DNA of 64,000 bases from Chloracidobacterium sp. (GTDB lineage Bacteria; Acidobacteriota; Blastocatellia; Pyrinomonadales; Pyrinomonadaceae), in the NCBI GenBank assembly GCA_015075585.1, contig JABTUB010000001.1, forward strand, positions 992,001 to 1,056,000. Direction: 5' to 3'. Each line of letters starts with the position of its first letter. The stretch's first letter is position 1. Under the pieces are notes generated by a model, which was not told where the DNA came from, searched no databases, and saw only the letters and a program-made list of their open reading frames with translations. This document shows, in pieces, positions 23,797 to 32,526 of the stretch. Both the position numbers and the translations under genes were made by a program.

Positions 23797-26460
23797 CTAC
23801 TGATCCTCGTCCGGCTGATCGAGTTTCCTTGTCCATTCGCTCGACGCATAGCTCTTCTTCATCACGGCCGCGATCTTATTTTGAAGGTCTTCGTTACTGC
23901 CGCAACCGTATTTTGTCCAGCCATTGGCCTGATGAGCGATATAAAGTGCCTCCGCCACCCTTTTGTCCGCAGGAGCGGCCTTTGCCCATGCGAGGACACG
24001 TTCGGCAAGCATTTGCGGAGCATTGCCGAGATCCAGCATTTTTTTCCGTTCAAGGCCGGCCTGTCGCTTCATTTCGGCGGTTATGAACGGCGGCGGCGTC
24101 AGACGCTCGTCGGTGTCGCTCTCGGATCCGCTGCTGCCGTCGGCGTCCTCATTCTCAAGCGAGTATGTACACCACCAGTCATTATCGTCCCACATACCGA
24201 AGTCGTTGTCCGTCTTTCCGGTGCCGTCCTCGACGAACGGACTCAGGATCGGATTTTTTAAGACGAAATATAGGATCGCTCTGTCCTGTGAGGGTTGAGT
24301 AGTGGCAGATGTGATCGCATCGAGCTGCTGAGCCATTTCAGGATGGCCGTGTGCAAGGATCGGCGTTACCGCGAGTACCGTTGCCTTATCATCGAGAAGC
24401 CATGCGCGTGTCCATACGGCGATCGCGAAATTCGCTTTCAGACTCTCTGGCAGAGCATCTGAATCGAGTGCCTGTTTGAGTGCCCGGAGAGAGAAGTTCG
24501 TATTTATCAGATCAACCGACGCGCGATCGAGCATCGGCCGCTCGTTGAATTCGCGCTGGAGCTTATATGATTCCTCGATCTTTTGTTCAAATTCCTCGCG
24601 GGTTCCTTTTTCGTATTCAGGATCATAATACGATTTCTGATCCGCTATCAGGTTGTCGAGTGTGTTGACGCTTCCGCTGAAGTCCCATGCGTATGGTTTA
24701 CGAAGAGACGTTCGAATGAACTCATCCATACTGCCGGCAAGTCGTCGTTTCAGATCGCTGAAGCTGTTTCGCGTTGAGATCGGCAAGTTGTCCTCAAATT
24801 GCGTAACGTCGTCTATGATCTTACGTGCTTCCGCCGTTTTGCCGAGGTCGAGCAGGAGTCGCGTGTGGTGAAATGCGATCGTCTGATAGGCGGGCGATGA
24901 TGTACTTACATTCTGAGCGGCCTCGAAAAGGCGCGGCAGGCCTGAGTAGTTGGTTCGAGCCTGCGAAAGTGCCGACATAAGCCATATCTCCGAACCGGTA
25001 TCGGAGAATTTCTTTAGCGAATGAAGGTACGCTTCGGGCGTGCTCGTTTGGAACGTATAAAGCCAATCGGTCAGATCATCGCCTCGAAGGAACGCCGGAA
25101 GGTCCCCAAGGCTCAGCTGCTCATCCGTGTACCAACCGCCTTCGTATTCGTTCGCTATTCCGGAAGAATATCTGTTCGAGTATGCCGAAGCGCGCTCTTC
25201 TCGTACGCTCTTTTTCTGGGCATCCGTGAGCGGTTTCCCGAGTTCTCGCTCGGCCGCGCCGATCGCGTCCGCATCGGTTGCATTCTCATCAATAATTATC
25301 TGGACCGATCTGCTGTTGGCGTCGTCCCACCAATTTAGCGCCAGTTTGCCCGGAGGCACTGCTGACTCAGAGTTATTCGTCGGCCAAGGCGTCGGAACGG
25401 GTTCACCTTTCTTTGCGGCCTCCTCTGCCTCCGTACGCTTGCGGATCTTCTCGAACGTCTCGTTCTCGTATTTATCAAGGAGCCATGTGTAATCGATCAC
25501 ATCTTGTTTGAAGTTATCATTGTTGGGTCGATAGGCGAGTGTCTGTGCCAATTCGAGCACTCGCTGTTCGGGATGAAGGCGGTACTTGACCAAATTGAGA
25601 AGGCGGTTCGCCGACGGCGCGAACTTTCCTGTAGGCGAAATGAAATGGTCGAGCTTTGCCTCTGCTTCTTCATAATAGGGAAGTGCCGCAGCCGGATTGC
25701 CTGCCAGGCTCGCTTGACGGATCAGCGTTCGGGCAACGAGATAATCAGCGGTCTCTGCCCAAGGCGATTCCGTATCAAGAGCGATATCCTGAAAGCGTTT
25801 CTTGGCCGAGTTATAGTCCAACGAATAGAACTCCGCCGCGGCTTGCTGATAGGCGCGATCTTTTTGAAGCCATGTCGGCGAACCGACGGGAGCCTCACCG
25901 GGAAGGCTCCGGCCGCTCGCACAATTACGAAAAACATCATCCTGAGCCATGACCCAATCCTTAACGCTCGTATCCGCGGCACCGTGCTCGGCAATGCGTG
26001 AGGCAAGTGTTGCCGTCGCCGTCTCGAAGGCATTTACGGCACAGTTCGGAAAGAAGTTATAGCCTCCGTAGGAGCGCTCGGTGTAGATGTCTGGCAGTTT
26101 TTCGTCCTTCGGCATCACTTCTTTACGCTTTTCGACCCAAGCTTTGATCGCAGCAGTGTTGTTATCGCCTTCTTCAAAGTCGCGGTCGATCTGGGCTTTC
26201 CATATTTCGGTGAGAGCCTTTTGTTCATCGGGCGAAAAACTGCCGCCATTGACATATCGATATGCGGTGAGAAGCAAAGCGCGGCCAAAACCGGGCTTTA
26301 CGATGCCAAGCTGTCCCGCCGCGTAGTTGGTGTACGGATATTCCGGCGAATTCTTGCTGTTGAAAACCGGCGATATGTAGCCCGGCCCGCACGGGAACAC
26401 GGCTGAAAGCAAAAATCCGATAAGGAGAAGCAGCGTCAAGAAACTTGGTCGATCTTTCAT
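23797..26460 (-). CDS. large secreted helical-repeat protein of unknown function
   Basis: 887 aa, not recognised. The N-terminus (MKDRPSFLTLLLLIGFLLSAVFPCG) is a signal peptide, possibly a lipoprotein signal at C24 with a weak lipobox. The rest is almost entirely helical with TPR-like periodicity (for example AYQQAAAEFYSLDYNSAKKRF, LLDLGKTAEARKIIDDV). A Cys-rich acidic segment (WWCTYSLENEDADGS) lies near 775. It probably acts as an extracytoplasmic scaffold. The TGA stop lies at 23797; the gene stands alone between the LecA-like gene and frr on the same strand. Confidence 0.6.
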   Translation of the reverse strand: MKDRPSFLTLLLLIGFLLSAVFPCGPGYISPVFNSKNSPEYPYTNYAAGQLGIVKPGFGRALLLTAYRYVNGGSFSPDEQKALTEIWKAQIDRDFEEGDNNTAAIKAWVEKRKEVMPKDEKLPDIYTERSYGGYNFFPNCAVNAFETATATLASRIAEHGAADTSVKDWVMAQDDVFRNCASGRSLPGEAPVGSPTWLQKDRAYQQAAAEFYSLDYNSAKKRFQDIALDTESPWAETADYLVARTLIRQASLAGNPAAALPYYEEAEAKLDHFISPTGKFAPSANRLLNLVKYRLHPEQRVLELAQTLAYRPNNDNFKQDVIDYTWLLDKYENETFEKIRKRTEAEEAAKKGEPVPTPWPTNNSESAVPPGKLALNWWDDANSRSVQIIIDENATDADAIGAAERELGKPLTDAQKKSVREERASAYSNRYSSGIANEYEGGWYTDEQLSLGDLPAFLRGDDLTDWLYTFQTSTPEAYLHSLKKFSDTGSEIWLMSALSQARTNYSGLPRLFEAAQNVSTSSPAYQTIAFHHTRLLLDLGKTAEARKIIDDVTQFEDNLPISTRNSFSDLKRRLAGSMDEFIRTSLRKPYAWDFSGSVNTLDNLIADQKSYYDPEYEKGTREEFEQKIEESYKLQREFNERPMLDRASVDLINTNFSLRALKQALDSDALPESLKANFAIAVWTRAWLLDDKATVLAVTPILAHGHPEMAQQLDAITSATTQPSQDRAILYFVLKNPILSPFVEDGTGKTDNDFGMWDDNDWWCTYSLENEDADGSSGSESDTDERLTPPPFITAEMKRQAGLERKKMLDLGNAPQMLAERVLAWAKAAPADKRVAEALYIAHQANGWTKYGCGSNEDLQNKIAAVMKKSYASSEWTRKLDQPDEDQ

Positions 26461-26525
26461 TTATCACACCCCTGAGCGTTACCAATATAACCCGAGATGC
26501 GGGCGTTTGAAAGTATCAGACGAAA

Positions 26526-26561
26526 TGAAAAAGGCCCGGGATGCCGGAAGCATCCCGGGCC
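26526..26561 (-). terminator. terminator of the ribosomal/frr operon
   Basis: A perfect 12-bp GC-rich stem (26533-26544 with 26550-26561), a 5-nt loop, and TTTTTC on the minus strand, 21 bp after the frr stop. It closes the rplM-to-frr transcription unit. Confidence 0.88.
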
Positions 26562-26582
26562 GAACGATCAGATCCGACAGTT

Positions 26583-27143
26583 TCAGACGCTCATTATTTC
26601 CTGTTCCTTATTCTTGGCGAGTTCGTCCAGCTTACTTATATAGCTGTTCGTAAGTTTTTGTACGTCGTCGAGGCTGCTGCGTTCCTCATCCTCAGATATT
26701 GCCTTATCCTTCTGAAGTTTCTTCAGATTGTCATTTGCTTGATGCCGCAGATTGCGAACGGCGATCCGATGTTCTTCGGCAACCTCGTGGACCTGCTTAG
26801 CGAACTGCTTGCGCCGCTCTTCGTTAAGAGCCGGAACAGCAAGGCGGATTATCTTGCCGTCGTTGGACGGATTAAATCCAAGATTCGCCGCTATGATGGC
26901 CTTCTCGATCGCTCCGAGCTGTGAGGCGTCCCACGGTTGAACGGTCATCAGCTGTGCTTCCGGAACGGCCACAGACGCCATTTGATTTAAGGGCGTCGGC
27001 GTGCCGTAATAATCAACGATGATGCCGTCCAACAGCCCGACGGTTGCGCGTCCTGTACGAATATTACTGAGTTTACGCTTGAAATCCTCGATAACAGCGT
27101 TCATTTTCGGATCGGTTTGTTTTACGATGTCTTGTCCGCTCAT
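26583..27143 (-). CDS. frr: ribosome recycling factor
   Basis: 186 aa, full length. RRF splits post-termination ribosomes with EF-G. Landmarks are [36 protein letters not shown] and [19 protein letters not shown] C-terminal helices. Its ATG overlaps the pyrH TGA (ATGA), and the GGAGG used as its Shine-Dalgarno lies inside the last pyrH codons, so the genes are translationally coupled. Confidence 0.97.
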   Translation of the reverse strand: MSGQDIVKQTDPKMNAVIEDFKRKLSNIRTGRATVGLLDGIIVDYYGTPTPLNQMASVAVPEAQLMTVQPWDASQLGAIEKAIIAANLGFNPSNDGKIIRLAVPALNEERRKQFAKQVHEVAEEHRIAVRNLRHQANDNLKKLQKDKAISEDEERSSLDDVQKLTNSYISKLDELAKNKEQEIMSV

Positions 27144-27865
27144 ATATGACCTCCGACGAGTGTTCCAATGGCAGTATCGCCCTCGAGGGCCTTTACTATA
27201 TTGCCCGCTTTACGCATATTGAAGACCATTATAGGCAAGTTATGCTCCATACAAAGTGAGATCGCAGATGCATCCATAACCTTCAGTTCTTTCTCAAGCA
27301 CTTCTCGATACGTTATGCGGTCGTAGCGTGTGGCATCGGGCACCTTCATAGGATCGGCGGAGTAGATGCCGTCCACTTTTGTTCCCTTGAGGATCACATC
27401 GGCCCCTATCTCCAACGCCCGAAGTGCCGCGGCCGAGTCGGTCGTAAAATACGGATTGCCTGTTCCCGCCGCAAAGATGACGACCCGCTTCTTTTCAAGA
27501 TGGCGTATCGCACGCCTTCGGATAAAAGGTTCGGCAAGCTGCGGAATATCGATCGCCGACATTGCCCGCGTATAGACACCTTGCTTTTCGAGCGCATCTT
27601 GCAGGACGACCGCATTCATTACGGTCGCAAGCATGCCGATGTAGTCGGCGGCCGCGCGATCCATATTTCCCGCGGATTCGGAAACGCCGCGAAAGATATT
27701 GCCGCCGCCTACTACAACAGCGATCTCAGCACCCATGTCGTGTGCCGTCTTAAGCTCAGATGCGACGGATTCTGCAACCTTCGTGTCAATGCCGTAGGAA
27801 TGCATGCCCATCAGGGCTTCACCCGAGAGTTTCAGAAGAATGCGTTTGAAGACCGGAGTCGCCAT
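27140..27865 (-). CDS. pyrH: UMP kinase
   Basis: 241 aa from ATG at 27865 ([18 protein letters not shown]). PyrH phosphorylates UMP to UDP and belongs to the amino-acid-kinase fold, with glycine-rich [11 protein letters not shown] and the C-terminal [13 protein letters not shown]. It forms part of the conserved tsf-pyrH-frr order. An upstream TTG would add three residues and is less likely. Confidence 0.97.
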   Translation of the reverse strand: MATPVFKRILLKLSGEALMGMHSYGIDTKVAESVASELKTAHDMGAEIAVVVGGGNIFRGVSESAGNMDRAAADYIGMLATVMNAVVLQDALEKQGVYTRAMSAIDIPQLAEPFIRRRAIRHLEKKRVVIFAAGTGNPYFTTDSAAALRALEIGADVILKGTKVDGIYSADPMKVPDATRYDRITYREVLEKELKVMDASAISLCMEHNLPIMVFNMRKAGNIVKALEGDTAIGTLVGGHI

Positions 27866-27929
27866 AATGTGCAATTTTACCCGCCGCTAAGCCCGCTCGG
27901 ACGTTCATGCCGCCGACCAAGGAACGAAC

Positions 27930-28592
27930 TCAGCCGACCATTGATGCCACTTCCGAGGCAAAGTCATCCTGTTTCTTTTCGATGCCTTCGCCCATTTTGA
28001 ACCGTGAAAAACGTCGGATCGAGATGTTCTCTTTGATCGATGCGATCTTTTCGGTAACAAGGTCGCCGACGGTCTTTGACGGGTCTTTTACAAAAGGCTG
28101 ATCGATAAGAACATTGTCCTCGTAGAACTTGTTCAATCGGCCGTCGATGATCTTTGCGAGGACATCATCCGGCTTGTTCGCGTTCTTCGGATCGTTCTTT
28201 AGCTGTTCCATCAGGATCTCGCGTTCTTTGTCGAGTATGTCCGCAGGGACCTCTTCGCGCGTCGCGTAACGCGGATCTGAGGCTGCGATGTGCATTGCGA
28301 CATCCTTTACTAACTGCTGGAACTCGTCACCGCGGGCGACGAAATCGCTCTCGCAGTTGATCTCCACAAGCACGCCGACCTTGCCGCCCATGTGAATGTA
28401 CGAGCCGACGGCACCCTCCGCCGTAACGCGGCCCGCTTTCTTGCCCGCGGTCGCCATTCCTTTCTTGCGGAGGATCTCCATTGCCGCTCCTTCATCGCCG
28501 TTAGCCTCAACGAGAGCGTTTTTGCAATCGATCATTCCCGCACCGGATCTTTCTCTAAGTGCTTTTACCGCACTTGCCGTAACTTCTGCCAT
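27930..28592 (-). CDS. tsf: elongation factor Ts
   Basis: 220 aa from ATG at 28592, six bases after GGAG. EF-Ts is the nucleotide exchange factor of EF-Tu. It has the N-terminal UBA-like [16 protein letters not shown] and the signature [14 protein letters not shown]. It is shorter than E. coli EF-Ts (283 aa), with a single compact core region, as in several phyla. It is preceded by rpsB (94 bp) and followed by pyrH. Confidence 0.96.
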   Translation of the reverse strand: MAEVTASAVKALRERSGAGMIDCKNALVEANGDEGAAMEILRKKGMATAGKKAGRVTAEGAVGSYIHMGGKVGVLVEINCESDFVARGDEFQQLVKDVAMHIAASDPRYATREEVPADILDKEREILMEQLKNDPKNANKPDDVLAKIIDGRLNKFYEDNVLIDQPFVKDPSKTVGDLVTEKIASIKENISIRRFSRFKMGEGIEKKQDDFASEVASMVG

Positions 28593-28686
28593 AAATAACT
28601 CCAAAATAATGACTATTCAAAGAAAAGCGTAGCCAATTTTACCGACAACGGAAAACGAGCCACGCTAGAAAACTAAAAAGTTCTTG

Positions 28687-29640
28687 TTAACTTGAGGCCG
28701 CTTCGGCGTCGTCTCCGTTGTCTTTTTCGGCGGACGGCGCAGCATCATCCGATGTTTCTGCAACAGGAGCGTCTGCGGCATCATCTTCGATATCTTCTTC
28801 CTCGTCCTCAGCGATCTCAGGCGATTCCATTTCCGCGCGGTCATCATCACTGAGGTACGCGGCCGGTATCACAATGCTCGATTCCGGCTCAGTTCCCGAA
28901 GGTTCTTCACTATCATCGGTCGATTCCGTAACCGGAACGCCGCCTTCCGTGCCGATCTGCCTTCCTTCAATGATCGCGTCGGCGATGCGTGAAGCAAACA
29001 AGCGTATCGCCCGCAAAGCGTCATCGTTTCCGGGGATAACGAGGTCAATGTCCTCCGGCGAACAGTTGGTATCGACGACAGCGACGATCGGTATATTCAG
29101 CCGGTTCGCTTCTTTGATCGCGATATCCTCTTTTCTGACATCGATCACGAACATCAGGTCGGGCATGCCGTTCATATCCTTGATGCCCGCGAGGTTCTTC
29201 ATAAGGCTTTCGTGCTCACGGTCGAGTTTGAGGCGCTCCTTCTTTGTAAGCATCTCAAAGCGGCCATCCTCACGCATTGCCTCGATATCTTTCAGCTTCT
29301 GGATCGAACGCTGAACCGTCTGGTAGTTGGTCAAAAGGCCGCCGAGCCAGCGGTTATTCACATAGAACTGGCCGCAGCGCTCCGCTTCTTCCTTGATCGC
29401 ATCCTGAGCCTGACGTTTCGTGCCGACGAAAAGCACCTTCTGGTTGGGGCGCTGTGAAAGTGATTCGGTAACCCAATTAAGGGCATCGCGGAAAAGCTTT
29501 TGCGTCTTTTGAAGGTCAATAATATAAATGCCGTTGCGCTCACCAAAGATGTATTCCTTCATCTTCGGGTTCCAACGGCGAACTTGGTGACCAAAATGAA
29601 CTCCTGCTTCCAGAAGCTCTTTCATTGTAACTGTAGCCAA
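28687..29640 (-). CDS. rpsB: 30S ribosomal protein S2 with acidic C-terminal extension
   Basis: 317 aa, starting at TTG 29640. AAGGAG lies eight bases before this TTG, and the resulting [17 protein letters not shown] is the normal S2 start; the nearest ATG is five codons later and too far from the Shine-Dalgarno. The S2 core (about 1-240) is conserved ([36 protein letters not shown]). It is followed by about 75 residues very rich in Asp, Glu and Ser that E. coli S2 (241 aa) lacks. A structured leader overlaps the Shine-Dalgarno. Confidence 0.95.
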   Translation of the reverse strand: MATVTMKELLEAGVHFGHQVRRWNPKMKEYIFGERNGIYIIDLQKTQKLFRDALNWVTESLSQRPNQKVLFVGTKRQAQDAIKEEAERCGQFYVNNRWLGGLLTNYQTVQRSIQKLKDIEAMREDGRFEMLTKKERLKLDREHESLMKNLAGIKDMNGMPDLMFVIDVRKEDIAIKEANRLNIPIVAVVDTNCSPEDIDLVIPGNDDALRAIRLFASRIADAIIEGRQIGTEGGVPVTESTDDSEEPSGTEPESSIVIPAAYLSDDDRAEMESPEIAEDEEEDIEDDAADAPVAETSDDAAPSAEKDNGDDAEAASS

Positions 29641-29755
29641 ACTATTGTCTCCTTGGTTTATGTACTCGACAAGACGGCTATGAACCAAGTTGCTTGTCGA
29701 TGGATTTACAGCTCAGGAACTCGGCACGGCGCCGAATTCCTGAGTTGTGTAAAAA
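29641..29755 (-). promoter_or_regulatory. structured rpsI-rpsB leader with predicted pseudoknot
   Basis: In minus-strand RNA order: a long hairpin (29744-29712; 8-bp and 5-bp helices separated by one mismatch), then an 8-bp stem TCGACAAG/CTTGTCGA (29700-29693 with 29673-29666) with a 19-nt loop. Loop bases CTTGGTT (29689-29683) are complementary to AACCAAG (29658-29652), which overlaps the AAGGAG Shine-Dalgarno. Together they form an H-type pseudoknot able to hide the ribosome site, which suggests feedback control by S2. Confidence 0.65.
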
Positions 29756-30148
29756 TTATCTCTTCGAGAACTGGAATCTCGCACGAGCGCCCTTCTGACC
29801 GTATTTCTTACGTTCTTTCTGGCGCGGATCACGCGTTACCAGTCCCGCCTTTTTCAGCGTAGGACGCAGGTCTGCGTTGAATTCCATCAACGCACGCGTA
29901 ATACCGTGGCGAACCGCGCCGGCCTGTCCGGCCGTGCCGCCGCCGTCAACGGTAACAAGAATGTCGAATTTCTCAGCAGTTTCGGTCAAGCGAAGCGGCT
30001 GGCGAATGATCATTCGAAGAGCTTCATTCGGGAAATAGGTGTCAAAATCACGCTTATTGACCGTGATGTTGCCCGTGCCCGGACGAAGGTAAACGCGAGC
30101 TGTGGATGTCTTTCTGCGGCCTGTGCCGTAATACTGAATGTCTGCCAT
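29756..30148 (-). CDS. rpsI: 30S ribosomal protein S9
   Basis: 130 aa, complete. Landmarks are [35 protein letters not shown] and a C-terminal tail ending in FQFSKR, which reaches the P-site tRNA. It starts 2 nt after the rplM stop. The S9 end is followed by the rpsB leader. Confidence 0.98.
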   Translation of the reverse strand: MADIQYYGTGRRKTSTARVYLRPGTGNITVNKRDFDTYFPNEALRMIIRQPLRLTETAEKFDILVTVDGGGTAGQAGAVRHGITRALMEFNADLRPTLKKAGLVTRDPRQKERKKYGQKGARARFQFSKR

Positions 30149-30150
30149 AA

Positions 30151-30585
30151 CTAGATCTCGATCGCCTCAGGTTTCTGCGCGGCATGGCGATGCTCGGCAT
30201 CTGCATAAACCTTTAATTTCTTTGCCATTGCTTTGCCCAGCTTGGTCTTCGGCAGCATGCCCTTAACGGCAAGCTCGATCACCTTCTCAGGCTTTTTCTC
30301 GAACATTTCCTTTACCGAAACTTCGCGCAGGCCGCCCGGATACAGCGTATGGCGGCGGTAAAGCTTCTGCTCATTCTTTGCTCCCGTAAAGATCGCGTGG
30401 CGTGCATTTATCACTACGCAATGGTCGCCCATATCAAGGAACGGCGTCCATGCAGGATTATTCTTGCCCGAAAGGATGCGGGCAACCTCGGTCGCCAAGC
30501 GCCCGACGGTCTTGCCCTTTGCATCGACCACAAGCCATTTGCGGTTATCTGCCAAACCCTTACCGCTGGGGAAATAAGTACTCAT
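30151..30585 (-). CDS. rplM: 50S ribosomal protein L13
   Basis: 144 aa, complete. Landmarks are [28 protein letters not shown] and [14 protein letters not shown]. It is an early assembly protein of the large subunit and the first gene of the minus-strand operon rplM-rpsI-rpsB-tsf-pyrH-frr, behind a near-consensus promoter. Confidence 0.98.
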   Translation of the reverse strand: MSTYFPSGKGLADNRKWLVVDAKGKTVGRLATEVARILSGKNNPAWTPFLDMGDHCVVINARHAIFTGAKNEQKLYRRHTLYPGGLREVSVKEMFEKKPEKVIELAVKGMLPKTKLGKAMAKKLKVYADAEHRHAAQKPEAIEI

Positions 30586-30630
30586 AACTCACACACACAA
30601 ATCGAACTTTCCGCAAAAATGCGAACTGAC

Positions 30631-30659
30631 AGGATATCGAAATGTGAGTTCTGCGTCAA
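30631..30659 (-). promoter_or_regulatory. promoter of the rplM operon
   Basis: On the minus strand: TTGACG (30654-30659), a 17-nt spacer and TATCCT (30631-30636). This gives a leader of about 40 nt before the rplM ATG at 30585. Confidence 0.7.
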
Positions 30660-30729
30660 ATACCGATTACGTCTTTACCGTGCGTTCGACAGAAGCGGCG
30701 GCGCGTTGATCGGCTGCAAAAACGGCAAC

Positions 30730-31263
30730 TCATACGTCAACAACGCTGCGATGAGTATACAGCAAAAGCCCGACGATGGTCTTTGCGTCCTGTATCTCGC
30801 CGGTCGAGATCATTTTGACCGCGTCTGCAAGAGGTAAACGCAGGATCTCGACAATTTCGTCATCGTCGAGGTTTTGTGCGGTTCTGGCAAGCTTCGCGGC
30901 AAGAAAAAGATGCATCTTCTCGGTCAGAAAGCCCGGCGAGACGTAGAATTCGCTCAATTTCCTGACAGTCTCCGCCCGAAAGCCGACCTCTTCTTCCAAC
31001 TCACGTCTCGCTGCCTGCTCAAAGGTTTCGCCGGGTTCGATGCCGCCGGCCGGAAGTTCGAGGGTGATGCCGCCGACCGCATGACGATATTGCCTTACAA
31101 GAGCGACCGTTCCATCCTCAAAGACCGGCACAATGACCGCACTTCCGCGATGCACAACAATATCACGTTCATATTCAATGTCACCCTCACGAATAACGTC
31201 TGTTCGGACATCGAAGATGCGGCCGTGAAAACGGTCACAAGACGAGATGGTTTGAGTTTTCAT
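30730..31263 (-). CDS. NUDIX hydrolase, ADP-ribose-pyrophosphatase-like
   Basis: 177 aa from ATG at 31263 (MKTQTISSCDRFHGRIFDV). The Nudix box is complete: GGIEPGETFEQAARREL then EEEVGF. A proline about 16 residues after the box (YVSPGF) and the N-terminal strand-swap region fit ADP-ribose or nucleotide-sugar pyrophosphatases of the NudF type. Cytosolic housecleaning or NAD-related turnover is likely. It lies 29 bp downstream of the MORN gene on the same strand. Confidence 0.88.
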   Translation of the reverse strand: MKTQTISSCDRFHGRIFDVRTDVIREGDIEYERDIVVHRGSAVIVPVFEDGTVALVRQYRHAVGGITLELPAGGIEPGETFEQAARRELEEEVGFRAETVRKLSEFYVSPGFLTEKMHLFLAAKLARTAQNLDDDEIVEILRLPLADAVKMISTGEIQDAKTIVGLLLYTHRSVVDV

Positions 31264-31292
31264 ACTTGAGCGCGCGGCCCGCCGTGTCGCGG

Positions 31293-32342
31293 TCAATACG
31301 TCGCTTCTTTGATGAGCTTGCCGTTCTCCCACGTGCCCCACTTGACCCGGCCGCTGTTCGGTGTCTTGCCGTCATTGCTGAACCTGTACGTGCCCCACCC
31401 GTGAGGCTGTCCTTTGACGAAGTCGCCCTCGTATTCGTCGCCTTTTGTATCACCGTCGAGCATGACGAGTTTGCCTTTTCCGGTCATATTTCCGCGAAGG
31501 AAATCGCCGGTGTAGATCGACACGATCATATTGAACCGGCCCTTCCCATGGAAGATGCCCTTGAAAACCTCGCCCTCATAGACCTTGCCGTTCGCGAAAC
31601 GGTACACGCACGTCCCGGTCATCTCGCCGTCGAAGAAACTCCCTTCGTACACATCGCCGTTCTTCTTTTCGAGTTTGCCCTTGCCCGTCGGCCGGTCGAG
31701 CTTATCGACCTGGCCGGTGTAAATATCGCCGTTCGGCATCTCGATCCGCTTCGTGGCAACGGCGAGCTTTGACCCTTCGACGACCGCATCCTGCAGCATC
31801 TTGCTATAAGCCTTGTCGGCCATCTCCTTGATGTAGCCGTCGATAAAAGGGTCCTTGGGGTCGAACTTCTTCTGCCGCTCGTAATATGCCTTTGCGTTCC
31901 TGTAATCGCCTTCATTCGCAAAGGCCATCGCAAGATTCCTCGCCGCCATAGAGGCGCAGGGATTTCCGCGAGGCTCGCTGTGAGCGGCAAGGATCGGTTC
32001 GATCTGGTCACGCCATGCCCCGATATTTGCGAACGGCTTCCAATAGCCGTAATGGAACTGCGCGCAGATATTGTTAGGATAGGTCTTCAGCAGACTTGCC
32101 CAGTGCGGCATCGGATCGGGTATGCCGGCAACACCCTTTGCACGGTCCTGAGCCATCGACAGGAGTGCGACACGCAGCGAGGTGTAGGCCTTCACGTTCC
32201 ACTGGTCCGCCGCGATCGCCTGCTCGGCCTGCCGAACCTCAGCAAGATAATTTTGGCCCGCGGGCGAGACGGCTTGTGCGAAAATAAAAGCCGGTGTAAG
32301 ACAAAGGGCGACGAGTAAAACTGCTTTTAAGGATGATCTCAT
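31293..32342 (-). CDS. secreted MORN-repeat protein
   Basis: 349 aa. A signal peptide (about 1-22, ending IFAQ) precedes a helical TPR-like region (about 25-185; LAMAFANEGDYRNAKAYYERQ). At least five MORN repeats follow (about 200-340): IYTGQVDK, VYEGSFFDGEMTGT, VYEGEVFKGIFHGKG, IYTGDFLRGNMTGKG and EYEGDFVKGQPHGWG. MORN repeats bind lipids or scaffold proteins in eukaryotes; here export suggests an envelope role. It is divergent from coaBC. Confidence 0.82.
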   Translation of the reverse strand: MRSSLKAVLLVALCLTPAFIFAQAVSPAGQNYLAEVRQAEQAIAADQWNVKAYTSLRVALLSMAQDRAKGVAGIPDPMPHWASLLKTYPNNICAQFHYGYWKPFANIGAWRDQIEPILAAHSEPRGNPCASMAARNLAMAFANEGDYRNAKAYYERQKKFDPKDPFIDGYIKEMADKAYSKMLQDAVVEGSKLAVATKRIEMPNGDIYTGQVDKLDRPTGKGKLEKKNGDVYEGSFFDGEMTGTCVYRFANGKVYEGEVFKGIFHGKGRFNMIVSIYTGDFLRGNMTGKGKLVMLDGDTKGDEYEGDFVKGQPHGWGTYRFSNDGKTPNSGRVKWGTWENGKLIKEATY

Positions 32343-32526
32343 TTTGTAACTCAGTGATGGAAAATATTCTTTATCGGCAACAGATTAACAAGGCACCGCA
32401 ACGTGTCGCAACACACAGCCGCATAATCGCTATCTACTGCTGTTCTATTGTTGTAGAATTGCATTAATTGGTTGTATTCAATTATTGCGTTCGCAGTAAA
32501 AGGCCGAGTATTTATTGAGCGATAAT

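Noticed and set aside
30586..30729. Ribosomal protein leader of the L13 type in front of rplM
   Set aside because: A clear promoter gives a leader of only about 40 nt, and I see no stable conserved-looking structure in it.
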